Shown: positions 9,037-17,539 of the stretch, piece after piece
Layout: every line of letters begins with the position of its first letter
How positions within the stretch are numbered: position 1 is the first letter of the stretch
NCBI RefSeq assembly: GCF_000736415.1
Contig: NZ_CP009043.1
Span: 1,178,001-1,242,000 of the forward strand
Source: Campylobacter iguaniorum
Lineage (GTDB): Bacteria; Campylobacterota; Campylobacteria; Campylobacterales; Campylobacteraceae
DNA: 64,000 bases
Direction: 5' to 3'
Notes under the pieces: model-generated
What the model was told of the DNA's origin: nothing
Database searches by the model: none
Seen by the model: only the letters and a program-made list of their open reading frames with translations
Made by a program: the position numbers and the translations under genes

Positions 9037-10536
9037 TTAATTTTCGTTTTTTAGTGGTTTCATCGCAGGGAAAAGTATAACATCCCTAATTGATTTTTTA
9101 TTTAATAGCAACATTACTAACCTATCAACACCAAGCCCCCAACCAGCAGTCGGTGGCATAGCATAACCTAAAGCCTGACAGTAGTCCTCATCCATCTCAT
9201 GAGCCTCATCATCTCCTGCGTTTTTCGCATCGATTTGAGCTTTAAATCTACCATATTGATCGATTGGATCATTTAGCTCATTAAATGCGTTTGCAAGCTC
9301 GCGTCCAGCGATAAATAGCTCAAATCTCTCAGCTACATTACTATCAGCGTCACTACGTCTTGAAAGTGGGCTTATAGAGATAGGAAAATCAACTATAAAT
9401 GTAGGATTTATCAGCTTGTCTTCTACATAATTATCAAAAAGTTCAGCTTGTAAATGTCCAAGATCTAGCTTGTCATTTGCTTCAAATTTATCCTCTTTAA
9501 GTTTTGCTAAGATTTTTTCTTTGTTTGTAGCTATATCTCTGCTTATGCCGCCTATTTCAACAATAGCATCAATATAATTTACCCTTGCAAAAGGTTTTGA
9601 GAAATCTATCATTTTACCATCAAATTCAATTATTTTTGGTAAATTTAGCTTATCAAGAAGGGTAGCAAATAGCTCTTCAGTTAGATCCATTACTTCAAAA
9701 TAATCATGCCAAGCCCAGTAAAACTCAATACTAGTAAACTCAGGATTGTGAGTAAGATCCATGCCTTCATTTCTAAAGCATCTATTCATCTCAAAGACAG
9801 CTTCCATACCGCCTACTACAAGCCTTTTTAAGTATAATTCTGGAGCTATCTTTAGGTATCTATCTACGTCCAAAGCATTGTGATGAGTTATGAATGGTTT
9901 TGCGTTTGCCCCGCCAGCAATCGGGTGCATCATAGGAGTTTCAACTTCTAAAAATCCCCTATCTTCAAAAAATCTTCTAATAGTACTAACTATTAAAGAG
10001 CGTTTAGCAAAATCACTTCTTACATCGCTATCCATAATCATATCAAGGTATCTTTGACGATATCTCATCTCGACATCAGTTAGCCCGTGGAACTTCTCTG
10101 GAAGCGGACTGATAGCTTTGCTGGCTAAAACTATCTTACTAGCATGTATACTAAACTCGCCAGTTTTAGTGATAAAAGCATATCCAGTCACTAAAATCAC
10201 ATCTCCGACTTCAAGATTTTTCTTAAATTTAGTATAATCTTCTTCGCCTATGCTACCTAAAGAATAGTAAATTTGAATATTGTCATTCTCATCTTCCATA
10301 TTTGCAAAAGTTGATTTGCCAGCAACTCTTTTTAGCTTCAAACGACCAGATATGGTTACTTCTTCATCAGCTTTTTTCTCATCGCCTTCTATATCTTTTA
10401 TGTATGCAAATTTGTTTTTAAACTCGCTTATGCTCATATCTTTTTTTAGAAAATGTGGATATGGATTTACCCCCATACTTCTAAGTTCATCAGCTTTCGC
10501 AAGCCTCGTTACTTCTTGTTCGTTTTCAAAAATCAC
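9037..10536 (-). CDS. lysS: lysyl-tRNA synthetase (class II)
   Basis: LysRS charges tRNA-Lys. The 499 residues comprise the N-terminal OB-fold anticodon domain (about 55-150, with [20 protein letters not shown]) and the class II core with motif 2 ([20 protein letters not shown]) and motif 3 ([17 protein letters not shown]). Its place between fur and glyA is that of C. jejuni. Confidence 0.97.
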   Translation of the reverse strand: MIFENEQEVTRLAKADELRSMGVNPYPHFLKKDMSISEFKNKFAYIKDIEGDEKKADEEVTISGRLKLKRVAGKSTFANMEDENDNIQIYYSLGSIGEEDYTKFKKNLEVGDVILVTGYAFITKTGEFSIHASKIVLASKAISPLPEKFHGLTDVEMRYRQRYLDMIMDSDVRSDFAKRSLIVSTIRRFFEDRGFLEVETPMMHPIAGGANAKPFITHHNALDVDRYLKIAPELYLKRLVVGGMEAVFEMNRCFRNEGMDLTHNPEFTSIEFYWAWHDYFEVMDLTEELFATLLDKLNLPKIIEFDGKMIDFSKPFARVNYIDAIVEIGGISRDIATNKEKILAKLKEDKFEANDKLDLGHLQAELFDNYVEDKLINPTFIVDFPISISPLSRRSDADSNVAERFELFIAGRELANAFNELNDPIDQYGRFKAQIDAKNAGDDEAHEMDEDYCQALGYAMPPTAGWGLGVDRLVMLLLNKKSIRDVILFPAMKPLKNEN

Positions 10537-10548
10537 TTAACTACCTTT

Positions 10549-11013
10549 TTAAATTTTTTTCTTATTACAGCTTTGACATATGCCATAAAGTTGCATCATG
10601 TGACCCGTTAGTTTAAATCCATGATCTTTTGCGATGATAGATTGTCTTTTTTCTATGGTTGGGTCTTCAAACTCTATGATATTTCCACACATTCTACATA
10701 TCATATGATCATGATGAGGCTTTGTAGCAAGCTCAAATTTCTTGCCTTGAGCACCAAAACTTATAGAAGTCACCATGCCTGATTCTTCTAGCAAATTTAA
10801 AGTACGGTACACTGTAGCTATACCTAAATTTAGATCAGGATGACCTTCTTTTATATACAAATACAACTGCTCTGGTGTAAAATGATCACTGTTATTGTAA
10901 AGAGTTTTTAATAAAATTTCTCTTTGTTTTGTGTATTTTAAGCCATTATCTCTTAAAACTTTCTTGAATTTTTCCAAAAGAGTATCGTATTCTATATTAT
11001 CAATGCCGTTCAT
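10549..11013 (-). CDS. fur: ferric uptake regulator Fur
   Basis: Fur is an iron-responsive repressor. The 154-residue protein has a winged-helix N-terminus ([20 protein letters not shown], then [13 protein letters not shown]) and a metal-binding dimerisation half with [18 protein letters not shown] and a second pair, CQSC, near the end. These are the regulatory histidine cluster and the CxxC structural zinc sites. The N-terminal extension is slightly longer than in E. coli, as usual in Campylobacter. It overlaps the CvpA-like gene by 4 nt and is followed by lysS 12 nt later, so it is probably transcribed from upstream promoters. Confidence 0.95.
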   Translation of the reverse strand: MNGIDNIEYDTLLEKFKKVLRDNGLKYTKQREILLKTLYNNSDHFTPEQLYLYIKEGHPDLNLGIATVYRTLNLLEESGMVTSISFGAQGKKFELATKPHHDHMICRMCGNIIEFEDPTIEKRQSIIAKDHGFKLTGHMMQLYGICQSCNKKKI

Positions 11014-11576
11014 TGCATATCCTTTGTGCTGTTTGTTTCGTTATTATCAGTTGGTATATCAAGTCTTTGCTCTACTTCTTGTTTTGTCTTATTTAAATCT
11101 ACATTCATGATAAACTTACCACTAGCCAAAAGCACTGGATAAACCTTGCTATTTTCAAAATATGGCTCAACTTTTTGACTCAAAATGCTTATGTTTGAAA
11201 CTATCGCAGCGAATATAGAAAAAACTAAAAATATCTTCGCACTTCCAACAAAAAATCCAAGAATCTTATCGATAAAACCAAGCCCGCTCATAGAAAGCAT
11301 CTTTGAAAATAAATTTCCAACCAATAAACATAAAAGCCAAAATATAACCAAAGTAGCCAAAAATCCAAAGAAAAATGAAGAAGATTCGCTTAGTTTATAT
11401 ATGTTATCACTTATTAGTTGTCCGACTAAATTTGCATTTCTACTAGCGATAATAACGCCACCAATCAAGCCTATAAGCCCAAAAACCTCTTTTACAAGAC
11501 CATTTATAATGCCCTTGATACCAAGTATTACGACAAGAGCTATAACTATAATATCAAACCATGTAATCAAATCCAT
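11010..11576 (-). CDS. CvpA family membrane protein
   Basis: A 188-residue protein with about four membrane helices in the first 150 residues, starting [20 protein letters not shown]. The [20 protein letters not shown] segment and a later [16 protein letters not shown] segment are typical of the CvpA (colicin V production) family. The biochemical role of the family is not settled, although links to envelope integrity are reported. The hydrophilic C-terminus is probably cytoplasmic. It lies between pilT (stop 1 nt from its start) and fur. Confidence 0.8.
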   Translation of the reverse strand: MDLITWFDIIVIALVVILGIKGIINGLVKEVFGLIGLIGGVIIASRNANLVGQLISDNIYKLSESSSFFFGFLATLVIFWLLCLLVGNLFSKMLSMSGLGFIDKILGFFVGSAKIFLVFSIFAAIVSNISILSQKVEPYFENSKVYPVLLASGKFIMNVDLNKTKQEVEQRLDIPTDNNETNSTKDMQ

Positions 11577-12638
11577 TTATATTGTACCTATCTTTCCTGC
11601 AAGTTCTTGCTGATTTGTTGAGTAACGAATGGCATTTTCTCTACTTATAATGCCAGATCTTACCACCTTTTCCATTGCTTGGGTTTGGGTTTGCATACCA
11701 GTATTTTGCTGATTTAACTGCATTTGGGAGTAAATTTGATGTACTTTATTTTCTCTTATCAAATTTGAAATAGCTGGATTATTTATAAGTATCTCATGAA
11801 CTGCAAATCTTCCACCGGCATTTTTAGGAACTAAAGTCTGAGATATCACAGCGTGAAGTGATATGCTAAGCATATTTCTTACTTGGACTTGCTCAACTTC
11901 GTCAAAACTATCTACTATTCTATTTATTGTTTGGATAGCAGAGTTAGTATGAAGCGTCCCAAAAACAAGGTGTCCAGTCTCGGCTGCTGCTATGGCTATA
12001 GATATAGTTTCAGGATCTCTTAGATCGCCCACAAGTATGATATCTGGATCCTCACGCAGGGCGTATTTTAAAGCTCTAGCAAAAGATTTTGTATCTGTTC
12101 CTACATTTCTATGAGAAAAAAGTGATTTTTTATTTTGGTGAACGAATTCTATAGGATCTTCTATAGTTATGATATGCTTTCTTTCGGTTAAATTTATCTC
12201 ATTTAGCAATGCAGCAAGGGTTGTTGATTTGCCAGCTCCAGTTGGTCCAGTGACAAGTATAAGTCCTTTTTCTCTTTTTACTAATTCAGAAAAAATATCA
12301 GGAGCACCCAAATCTTTTAAACTTGGGATTTCTAAAGGAATAATCCTAAAAGCAGCCGCTAAGCTTCCATTCATAGTGTAGTAGCAGTTTCCTCTAAAAC
12401 GACCAATTCCAGGTAACTCTAGGGCAAAATCAAGCTCTTTATTTTCTTCTAGCTCGCTTTTTTGCGAATCAGTTAGTATGGAATAGCATAAATTTTCTAT
12501 ATCTGCGCCATCTAAAACCCTATCAGCAAGAGGCCTTAATACGCCATCTATTCTAACTTGTGGCTCGCTTCTACCAACAAGATGCAAATCACTTGCTTTG
12601 TTGTGAGTAACTGTTTTTAAAAGTGTTTCTATATTCAT
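11577..12638 (-). CDS. pilT: PilT-type twitching/retraction ATPase
   Basis: The 353-residue hexameric secretion ATPase has a PAS-like N-terminal domain (about 1-100) with ASDLHLVGRSEPQVRIDG and a RecA-like core. The core has Walker A GPTGAGKSTT, Asp box TIEDPIEFVH, Walker B ILVGDLRDPETI and His box GHLVFGTLHT. The later NPAISNLIRENKVHQIYSQM segment corresponds to the AIRNLIRE retraction motif. All motifs are intact, so the enzyme should be active. In pilus systems PilT depolymerises the pilus. No pilin or other pilus gene is in this window. It sits in the gatC-fur run between gatC and cvpA, a spot where I do not remember it in C. jejuni. Confidence 0.9.
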   Translation of the reverse strand: MNIETLLKTVTHNKASDLHLVGRSEPQVRIDGVLRPLADRVLDGADIENLCYSILTDSQKSELEENKELDFALELPGIGRFRGNCYYTMNGSLAAAFRIIPLEIPSLKDLGAPDIFSELVKREKGLILVTGPTGAGKSTTLAALLNEINLTERKHIITIEDPIEFVHQNKKSLFSHRNVGTDTKSFARALKYALREDPDIILVGDLRDPETISIAIAAAETGHLVFGTLHTNSAIQTINRIVDSFDEVEQVQVRNMLSISLHAVISQTLVPKNAGGRFAVHEILINNPAISNLIRENKVHQIYSQMQLNQQNTGMQTQTQAMEKVVRSGIISRENAIRYSTNQQELAGKIGTI

Positions 12639-12641
12639 AAA

Positions 12642-12929
12642 TTACTCAATGATTTTTGGAACTTCAAAATACCTATCTTCTTTTTTAGGTGCATTTTGCA
12701 AAATTATATCTATAACATCTCCGGCTACTGGAGTGTCCTCTCTAAATGGAGTTCCGCCACTTATAGTACTTACTGCAGCTTCTACATTATCCAAATCTAA
12801 TTCATTTAGAACCTCGACAAAATCAACTATATTTCCAAGCTGACTTTTGAATTCTTCGCGATTTCCTTCTGGTATTTTAAACGCACTAAGTTTTTCTAGT
12901 TTATCTAGCATTTTATCATCTATTTGCAT
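12642..12929 (-). CDS. gatC: Asp/Glu-tRNA(Asn/Gln) amidotransferase subunit C
   Basis: GatC is the small subunit tethering GatA and GatB in the transamidation route to Gln-tRNA and Asn-tRNA. This 95-residue protein has LSAFKIPEGNREEFKSQLGN and IVDFVEVLNELD, then the typical end FREDTPVAGDVIDIILQNAP and FEVPKIIE. It is the first gene of the run leading to fur and aroE. The start region diverges from the gene at 13122. Confidence 0.93.
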   Translation of the reverse strand: MQIDDKMLDKLEKLSAFKIPEGNREEFKSQLGNIVDFVEVLNELDLDNVEAAVSTISGGTPFREDTPVAGDVIDIILQNAPKKEDRYFEVPKIIE

Positions 12930-13080
12930 ATATCCACAACTCCAATTGGGTAATTTTCTAACAATTATAACACAATTTAGCTTTAATTAAATGAAGTTTT
13001 CAAAAATAAATTATCAAAATAGTGTTGATTTTGACTATAAAAAAGTTTTTTGCTTTGATTTTATTTTTTATAAGATTTTT

Positions 13081-13086
13081 TATGAT
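13081..13086 (+). promoter_or_regulatory. candidate -10 for the 13122-19436 operon
   Basis: TATGAT followed by AGAATT, preceded by a T run, lies about 36 nt before the TTG start. AAGGA at 13110-13114, 7 nt from the TTG, supports that start codon. Confidence 0.4.
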
Positions 13087-13121
13087 AGAATTACGGAAAT
13101 TTTACACTTAAGGACACCACC

Positions 13122-13682
13122 TTGGCTATCAAAGAAGATATTAATTATATAAAAAATGAGATAAGTTCGCAAGAACAATTTTTAGAAAATGCTATTAGAA
13201 GTGAAAGATTTCTTAAAAAAAATAAAAAGATTATAATAGCCATAGTAGTTATAGCATTACTTACTATATTTGTTTATGTCATAAAAACTATAGCATACGA
13301 AAAAAACTTAGAAACTACAAATCAAGCTTATAAAGCATTGCTCCAAAATCCAAACGATAGCGCAGCGCAAAGTATTTTAAAAGAAAAATCACCTTCTTTG
13401 TTTGCCTTATATGCTATAAAAAATGCTAATGACACAAACAGCACAGCTTTGATTGATGAAGCTTTAAATATGCAAATAGATCCACTTTTAAAAGAGGTTA
13501 TAAATAGTGCAAAAAACCAAAACACTGACGGTCTGATGTCAAGCTACGCAGCATTAATAAGTGGATATGAGCTGCTAAAACAAAACAAAATAGAAGAAGC
13601 CAAGATTGAGTTTTCTAAAATACCACAAAATTCACCATTAGAAGGCATCTCTAAAAATTTACAACACTACCAAGGAAAATAA
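13122..13682 (+). CDS. YfgM-like bitopic membrane protein
   Basis: The 186-residue protein has a cytoplasmic charged N-terminus (1-35), one membrane helix (about 36-56, KKIIIAIVVIALLTIFVYVI) and a helical periplasmic domain with a late TPR-like stretch (YAALISGYELLKQNKIEEAK). The layout, about 200 residues with one early helix and a periplasmic TPR region, matches YfgM of E. coli. In gammaproteobacteria yfgM is the neighbour of bamB, and here a BamB-like lipoprotein gene follows after 4 nt. The start is TTG, supported by AAGGA 7 nt upstream. Assignment to the family is inference from topology and context. Confidence 0.55.
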   Translation: MAIKEDINYIKNEISSQEQFLENAIRSERFLKKNKKIIIAIVVIALLTIFVYVIKTIAYEKNLETTNQAYKALLQNPNDSAAQSILKEKSPSLFALYAIKNANDTNSTALIDEALNMQIDPLLKEVINSAKNQNTDGLMSSYAALISGYELLKQNKIEEAKIEFSKIPQNSPLEGISKNLQHYQGK

Positions 13683-13686
13683 ATTT

Positions 13687-14688
13687 ATGAAATATATACT
13701 AGCTATCTGTATTGCTTTTGGGTTGCTTATATTTAGTGGTTGTTCGACAAAAAGAAAGTATTTTGAACCCCAAAATATTGACAAAGAGATGAGCTATAGC
13801 CAAAATCTCCCATCATCTATAAAATACACAGCAAGAGATGGAGCGACGCTAGAAGATGGGCAAATCATAACTAAAACAGGTCTAAAAAATACCGTAAAAC
13901 TAGAAGAAAATGATAGATTTATTGGCGAATTTGACGGTAAATTTATAGTATCAAATTTAGACGGAACGCTAAAAATCCTAGATCTTCAAAACACAGTTTA
14001 TGAGAGAAAATTTCCTCAAGCTATAGTCGCTGCTTCACTTAGCGGATCAAAGCTAGCAGCTCTGAGCTCAAGAAATACGATTTATCTCGTAGATATATAT
14101 AGAGATAATGTGGATTTGGAATACGTCGTAGGCGATACTTACGCGCAAGATTCTAGAACTGCTGCTCCGATATTTTTAAGCTCTCTTATAGTTTATCCAA
14201 CTCTTGATGGAAAAATCATGATAGTAGATAAAGCAAGCGGAAATATCATAAGAGACGCCGTAGTAAGTAGTGAGCCATTTTTCAACAACATTATATATTT
14301 AGATGTTTTTGAAGATAAGATGTTTGCCGCAACCGCTACAAAAGTTATGATGATAAGTCCTAGTCTTACCAAAGAATACAGCGGACAGATCAAAGATGTT
14401 ATTCTTTATAAAAATAGAATTTATGTCTTATTAAAAGACGGATTTATCGAGGCAATGGATCTAAATTTAAACTCTATAGCAAAAACTGAGTTTAAATTTG
14501 CAATATTTTCAAACATAATTCCAAAAGGCGATTATCTATATATAATAGAAAAAACCGGGTACCTTCTTAAAACAAATTTAGATCTAACCAGCCAAGAGGT
14601 CATAGAGCTAAATGGTGAGATAGAAGATAAAAGTTTTGCTAGTAAAAATACATTTTATTATGATGATAAGATCCTAAAACTAGACTGA
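13687..14688 (+). CDS. lipoprotein with PQQ-like beta-propeller, BamB-like
   Basis: The signal peptide ends in the lipobox FSGC with Cys19 as the lipidation site. The remaining ~310 residues are a run of repeated short beta segments (FDGKFIVSNLDGTLKILDLQ, LSGSKLAALSSRNTIYLVDI, YKNRIYVLLKDGFIEAMDLN), i.e. blades of a PQQ/WD-like propeller. BamB, a lipoprotein of the outer-membrane Bam complex, has this layout at 392 residues in E. coli. This protein is shorter (333). The upstream YfgM-like neighbour strengthens the idea. Its real partners are unknown. Confidence 0.6.
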   Translation: MKYILAICIAFGLLIFSGCSTKRKYFEPQNIDKEMSYSQNLPSSIKYTARDGATLEDGQIITKTGLKNTVKLEENDRFIGEFDGKFIVSNLDGTLKILDLQNTVYERKFPQAIVAASLSGSKLAALSSRNTIYLVDIYRDNVDLEYVVGDTYAQDSRTAAPIFLSSLIVYPTLDGKIMIVDKASGNIIRDAVVSSEPFFNNIIYLDVFEDKMFAATATKVMMISPSLTKEYSGQIKDVILYKNRIYVLLKDGFIEAMDLNLNSIAKTEFKFAIFSNIIPKGDYLYIIEKTGYLLKTNLDLTSQEVIELNGEIEDKSFASKNTFYYDDKILKLD

Positions 14689-15014
14689 TGGATAACCAAA
14701 TTTCTGAAATTTTTAGCCAAAATAAGATACTTTTACGCAATCTTAAAACGCTTGATTTCTCAGAATTTAGTAAAAAAAGAAATTATCAGCTTTTTTTAGG
14801 AATTGATACAAATAGTTTTTATACTTTAGTTTTTTTAAGAACAGCAAAAAGTAAGGTGTTTAACAAAGAGATTGGCGATCTAGCCACTGTTTGCAAAGAG
14901 ATTGAAAATAAATTTGATACGCTTATAAAGCGTAGGATATTGATTTATAATTCACAAATTTGCCAAAAAGTTATAAGTGCGAATAAGGATTGGAAATTCT
15001 ATGCTTTTATGTGA
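14688..15014 (+). CDS. small conserved hypothetical protein
   Basis: A 108-residue soluble protein of mixed alpha/beta character (MDNQISEIFSQNKILLRNLK; NYQLFLGIDTNSFYTLVFLR). No known domain was recognised. The start overlaps the upstream stop (TGATGG) and the end overlaps the coaX start by 14 nt, so it is translationally coupled inside the operon. A gene at this place before coaX is also what I recall from C. jejuni. Confidence 0.65.
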   Translation: MDNQISEIFSQNKILLRNLKTLDFSEFSKKRNYQLFLGIDTNSFYTLVFLRTAKSKVFNKEIGDLATVCKEIENKFDTLIKRRILIYNSQICQKVISANKDWKFYAFM

Positions 15015-15627
15015 CATAGGAAATACAACAGCTACATTTTACAAAGATAGAAAAATTTGGAGTTTAGATATAGATAAATTTAGGCTATTTACTCCAGATG
15101 AAAAAGTCTATTATATCAGCGTCAATGACAATCTTGAAGATATTCTAAGCAATGATATATTTGTAAATCTTGAGCCATATATCAAATTTAGCACAACCTA
15201 TCTCGGTCTTGGCATAGATAGAGCTGCAGTTTGCTACTCTATCAAAACAGGTTTTATAGTAGATGCTGGTAGTGCTATCACAATGGATCTTATGTCAAAT
15301 AATATCCATCTTGGCGGCTTCATACTTCCAGGCATCACAACGACACTAAATAGTCTTAAAAAAATATCAAACCGTCTTGATAAACCACTAAATTCACAAA
15401 TCGATCTTGACTGTATCCCTCAAAAAACAGCTGACGCAATAAGCTATGGCATCATAAAGCCCATAATCTTGCTTGTAGAAGAGCTATCAAACGATAAACC
15501 TATCTACTTCACAGGTGGAGACGGCGAGTTTTTATCAAGATTTTTTAAAAATGCAATCTATGACCGCGCGCTCATTTTTAGAGGAATGCTAAAAGCCATA
15601 GATGAAAATAAGGAGATCATTTGCTAA
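15001..15627 (+). CDS. coaX: type III pantothenate kinase
   Basis: CoaX phosphorylates pantothenate, the first step to coenzyme A. I place the start at the ATG at 15001 (MLLCDIGNTTATFYKD) because AAGGAT lies 11 nt upstream and the D-x-G-N-T phosphate-binding motif belongs at the very N-terminus. An earlier GTG at 14977 would add 8 residues. Other type III signatures are YLGLGIDRAAVCYSIKTG and FIVDAGSAITMDL, with GGFILPGITTTLNSL downstream. The product is 208 residues, close to C. jejuni CoaX. The end overlaps hisG by 7 nt. Confidence 0.9.
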   Translation: MLLCDIGNTTATFYKDRKIWSLDIDKFRLFTPDEKVYYISVNDNLEDILSNDIFVNLEPYIKFSTTYLGLGIDRAAVCYSIKTGFIVDAGSAITMDLMSNNIHLGGFILPGITTTLNSLKKISNRLDKPLNSQIDLDCIPQKTADAISYGIIKPIILLVEELSNDKPIYFTGGDGEFLSRFFKNAIYDRALIFRGMLKAIDENKEIIC

Positions 15628-16232
15628 AAGTAGCATTACCAAAAGGCAGAATTGCCGAAGATACATTAGAAATTTTTACTAAAATTTTTGGAAACGAGTT
15701 TAAATTTGAAGATAGAAAGCTTACTATGACTCAAGGGAATTTTGAGTTTTTAATGGTAAGAAATCAAGATATTCCTACTTATGTCACTGAAGGAGCTGCT
15801 GATATCGGAGTCGTTGGGCTTGACGTGCTTGAAGAGCATAACGCAGATGTCCTAAGACTTCTTGATCTCAAACTTGGTAAATGTAAAGTCTGCATAGGCA
15901 TAAAAAACGAAGATAAGCTTGACTACTCAAAACCAGAGATAAAAATCGCCACAAAAATGCCAAATATAACAAGAAATTATTTCGCCACTAAAGCAACTGC
16001 AGTCAAAATCATCAAGCTTTATGGCTCGATTGAGCTAGCTCCGATAGTTGGATTAAGTGATGCTATCGTCGATATAGTCGAGACTGGCACCACAATGAAA
16101 CAAAATGGACTCAAAGTAGCAGAAGCGATCATGGATAGCTCAGCACACTTAATCGCAAACAAAAATAGCTTTATAGTAAAAAGAGAGGAGATACTCTCAC
16201 TCTATCATAAAATCAATGATTTGATAAACTAA
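15621..16232 (+). CDS. hisG: ATP phosphoribosyltransferase, short form
   Basis: HisG condenses ATP and PRPP in the first step of histidine synthesis. The TTG start is supported by AAGGAG 5-6 nt upstream and by the N-terminus MLKVALPKGRIAEDTLEIF. The family signature VGLSDAIVDIVETGTTMKQN is present at about 150-169. The protein ends at 203 residues, so it lacks the ~80-residue C-terminal regulatory domain of long HisG. Short forms normally need the HisRS-like subunit HisZ, which is not in this window. No other his gene is adjacent. Confidence 0.93.
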   Translation: MLKVALPKGRIAEDTLEIFTKIFGNEFKFEDRKLTMTQGNFEFLMVRNQDIPTYVTEGAADIGVVGLDVLEEHNADVLRLLDLKLGKCKVCIGIKNEDKLDYSKPEIKIATKMPNITRNYFATKATAVKIIKLYGSIELAPIVGLSDAIVDIVETGTTMKQNGLKVAEAIMDSSAHLIANKNSFIVKREEILSLYHKINDLIN

Positions 16233-16240
16233 GGAGAAAT

Positions 16241-17539
16241 TTGAGACAGGTCAGTATATCAAACAGAGATTTTCTCATCATATCTTTAATGCTTTTTTCC
16301 ATGTTTTTTGGGGCTGGAAACTTTATATTTCCACCTATGGTAGGCAAAGAAGCTGGCATAAACTTTTATGAAGCCATACTATTTTTTTGTATAACTGCTG
16401 TTTTATTGCCTGTTTTAGGAATAGCCGCTGTCGCAAAAAGCGGGACTTTAGATAAGTTAGTTTATAGAGTGGATAAATACTTTGCCCCTATTTTTACCAT
16501 ACTTGTCTATATCATCATCGGCCCGCTTCTTGCCATACCAAGAGCTGCAAATATGCCTTATGAAATTAGTCTATCTCCTTATCTTGCAGATAGTTGGCTA
16601 GTCGTTTATATGGTAATATATTTTGTTTTAAATTACATAGTTTGCATAAACAAAACCGCCATGATAGACACTATGGGCAGGTGGCTGACACCTATAATGC
16701 TAGTGCTAATATGTCTATTTTTTATAGTTGCCATTGTAGGCAATATGGGAGAGTTTTCAACCCCTATTGGTAAGTATGCTACCTCACCAGCCTCTAGTGG
16801 ATTTTTAGACGGATACCAAACAATGGACGCTATGGCGGCTCTTGTCTTTGGTATAGTCGTCGTCTCATCGATAAAACAAATCGGCGTCAATCAAAGCATA
16901 GTATCAACCACTATAAAATCAGGCGTCTTTGCTGGAATTATACTAGCTTGCATATATATCATGCTAGCCTACATAGGAGCTAGTAGTGCATCACTTTTCC
17001 CTGATACTAAAAACGGTGCAAACATATTATCACTGACTACGAACTATCTCTTTGGTGGATATGGGGCGATCATACTTGGAGCCATATTTTTACTAGCTTG
17101 TTTTACGACTACAGTTGGACTTATAAGCTCGGCTAGTGAGTATTTTAGTAAATTTAACCACAGATTAGGTTATAAATTTTGGGTTTTTGCGTGGAGTTTT
17201 TTAAGCTTTTGTATGGCAAATATCGGACTTAATGAAATTCTCAAATATAGCATTCCTATACTTACTACTTTTTATCCAGTTTCTATAGTGCTTATTATTT
17301 TGTCTTTGATAGACCACTTCATAGACTCATCAAAAATAGTATACAGAAGCTGTATTTATACTACTTTAGTAATCAGTTTGGTTCACTCTTTACAAGAATC
17401 AGGGCTATTAGATTATAAATTTAGTGTGCTAAATTTCTTACCATTTTACGATGCTGGGCTTGGCTGGATCATACCTACTTTAATCGCTTTTTGTATCTCT
17501 TACTTGATATTTAGAGCCAAAAAAAGAGGCGGGATTTGA
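16241..17539 (+). CDS. brnQ: branched-chain amino acid transporter, BrnQ/LIVCS family
   Basis: A 432-residue integral membrane protein with about 12 hydrophobic segments. The opening LMLFSMFFGAGNFIFPPMVG is the LIVCS family signature, followed by IIGPLLAIPRAANMPYEI. It should import leucine, isoleucine and valine with a cation. The start is TTG with AAGGAG 5-6 nt before it. The stop overlaps the next start by 4 nt (TTGA). Confidence 0.88.
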   Translation: MRQVSISNRDFLIISLMLFSMFFGAGNFIFPPMVGKEAGINFYEAILFFCITAVLLPVLGIAAVAKSGTLDKLVYRVDKYFAPIFTILVYIIIGPLLAIPRAANMPYEISLSPYLADSWLVVYMVIYFVLNYIVCINKTAMIDTMGRWLTPIMLVLICLFFIVAIVGNMGEFSTPIGKYATSPASSGFLDGYQTMDAMAALVFGIVVVSSIKQIGVNQSIVSTTIKSGVFAGIILACIYIMLAYIGASSASLFPDTKNGANILSLTTNYLFGGYGAIILGAIFLLACFTTTVGLISSASEYFSKFNHRLGYKFWVFAWSFLSFCMANIGLNEILKYSIPILTTFYPVSIVLIILSLIDHFIDSSKIVYRSCIYTTLVISLVHSLQESGLLDYKFSVLNFLPFYDAGLGWIIPTLIAFCISYLIFRAKKRGGI

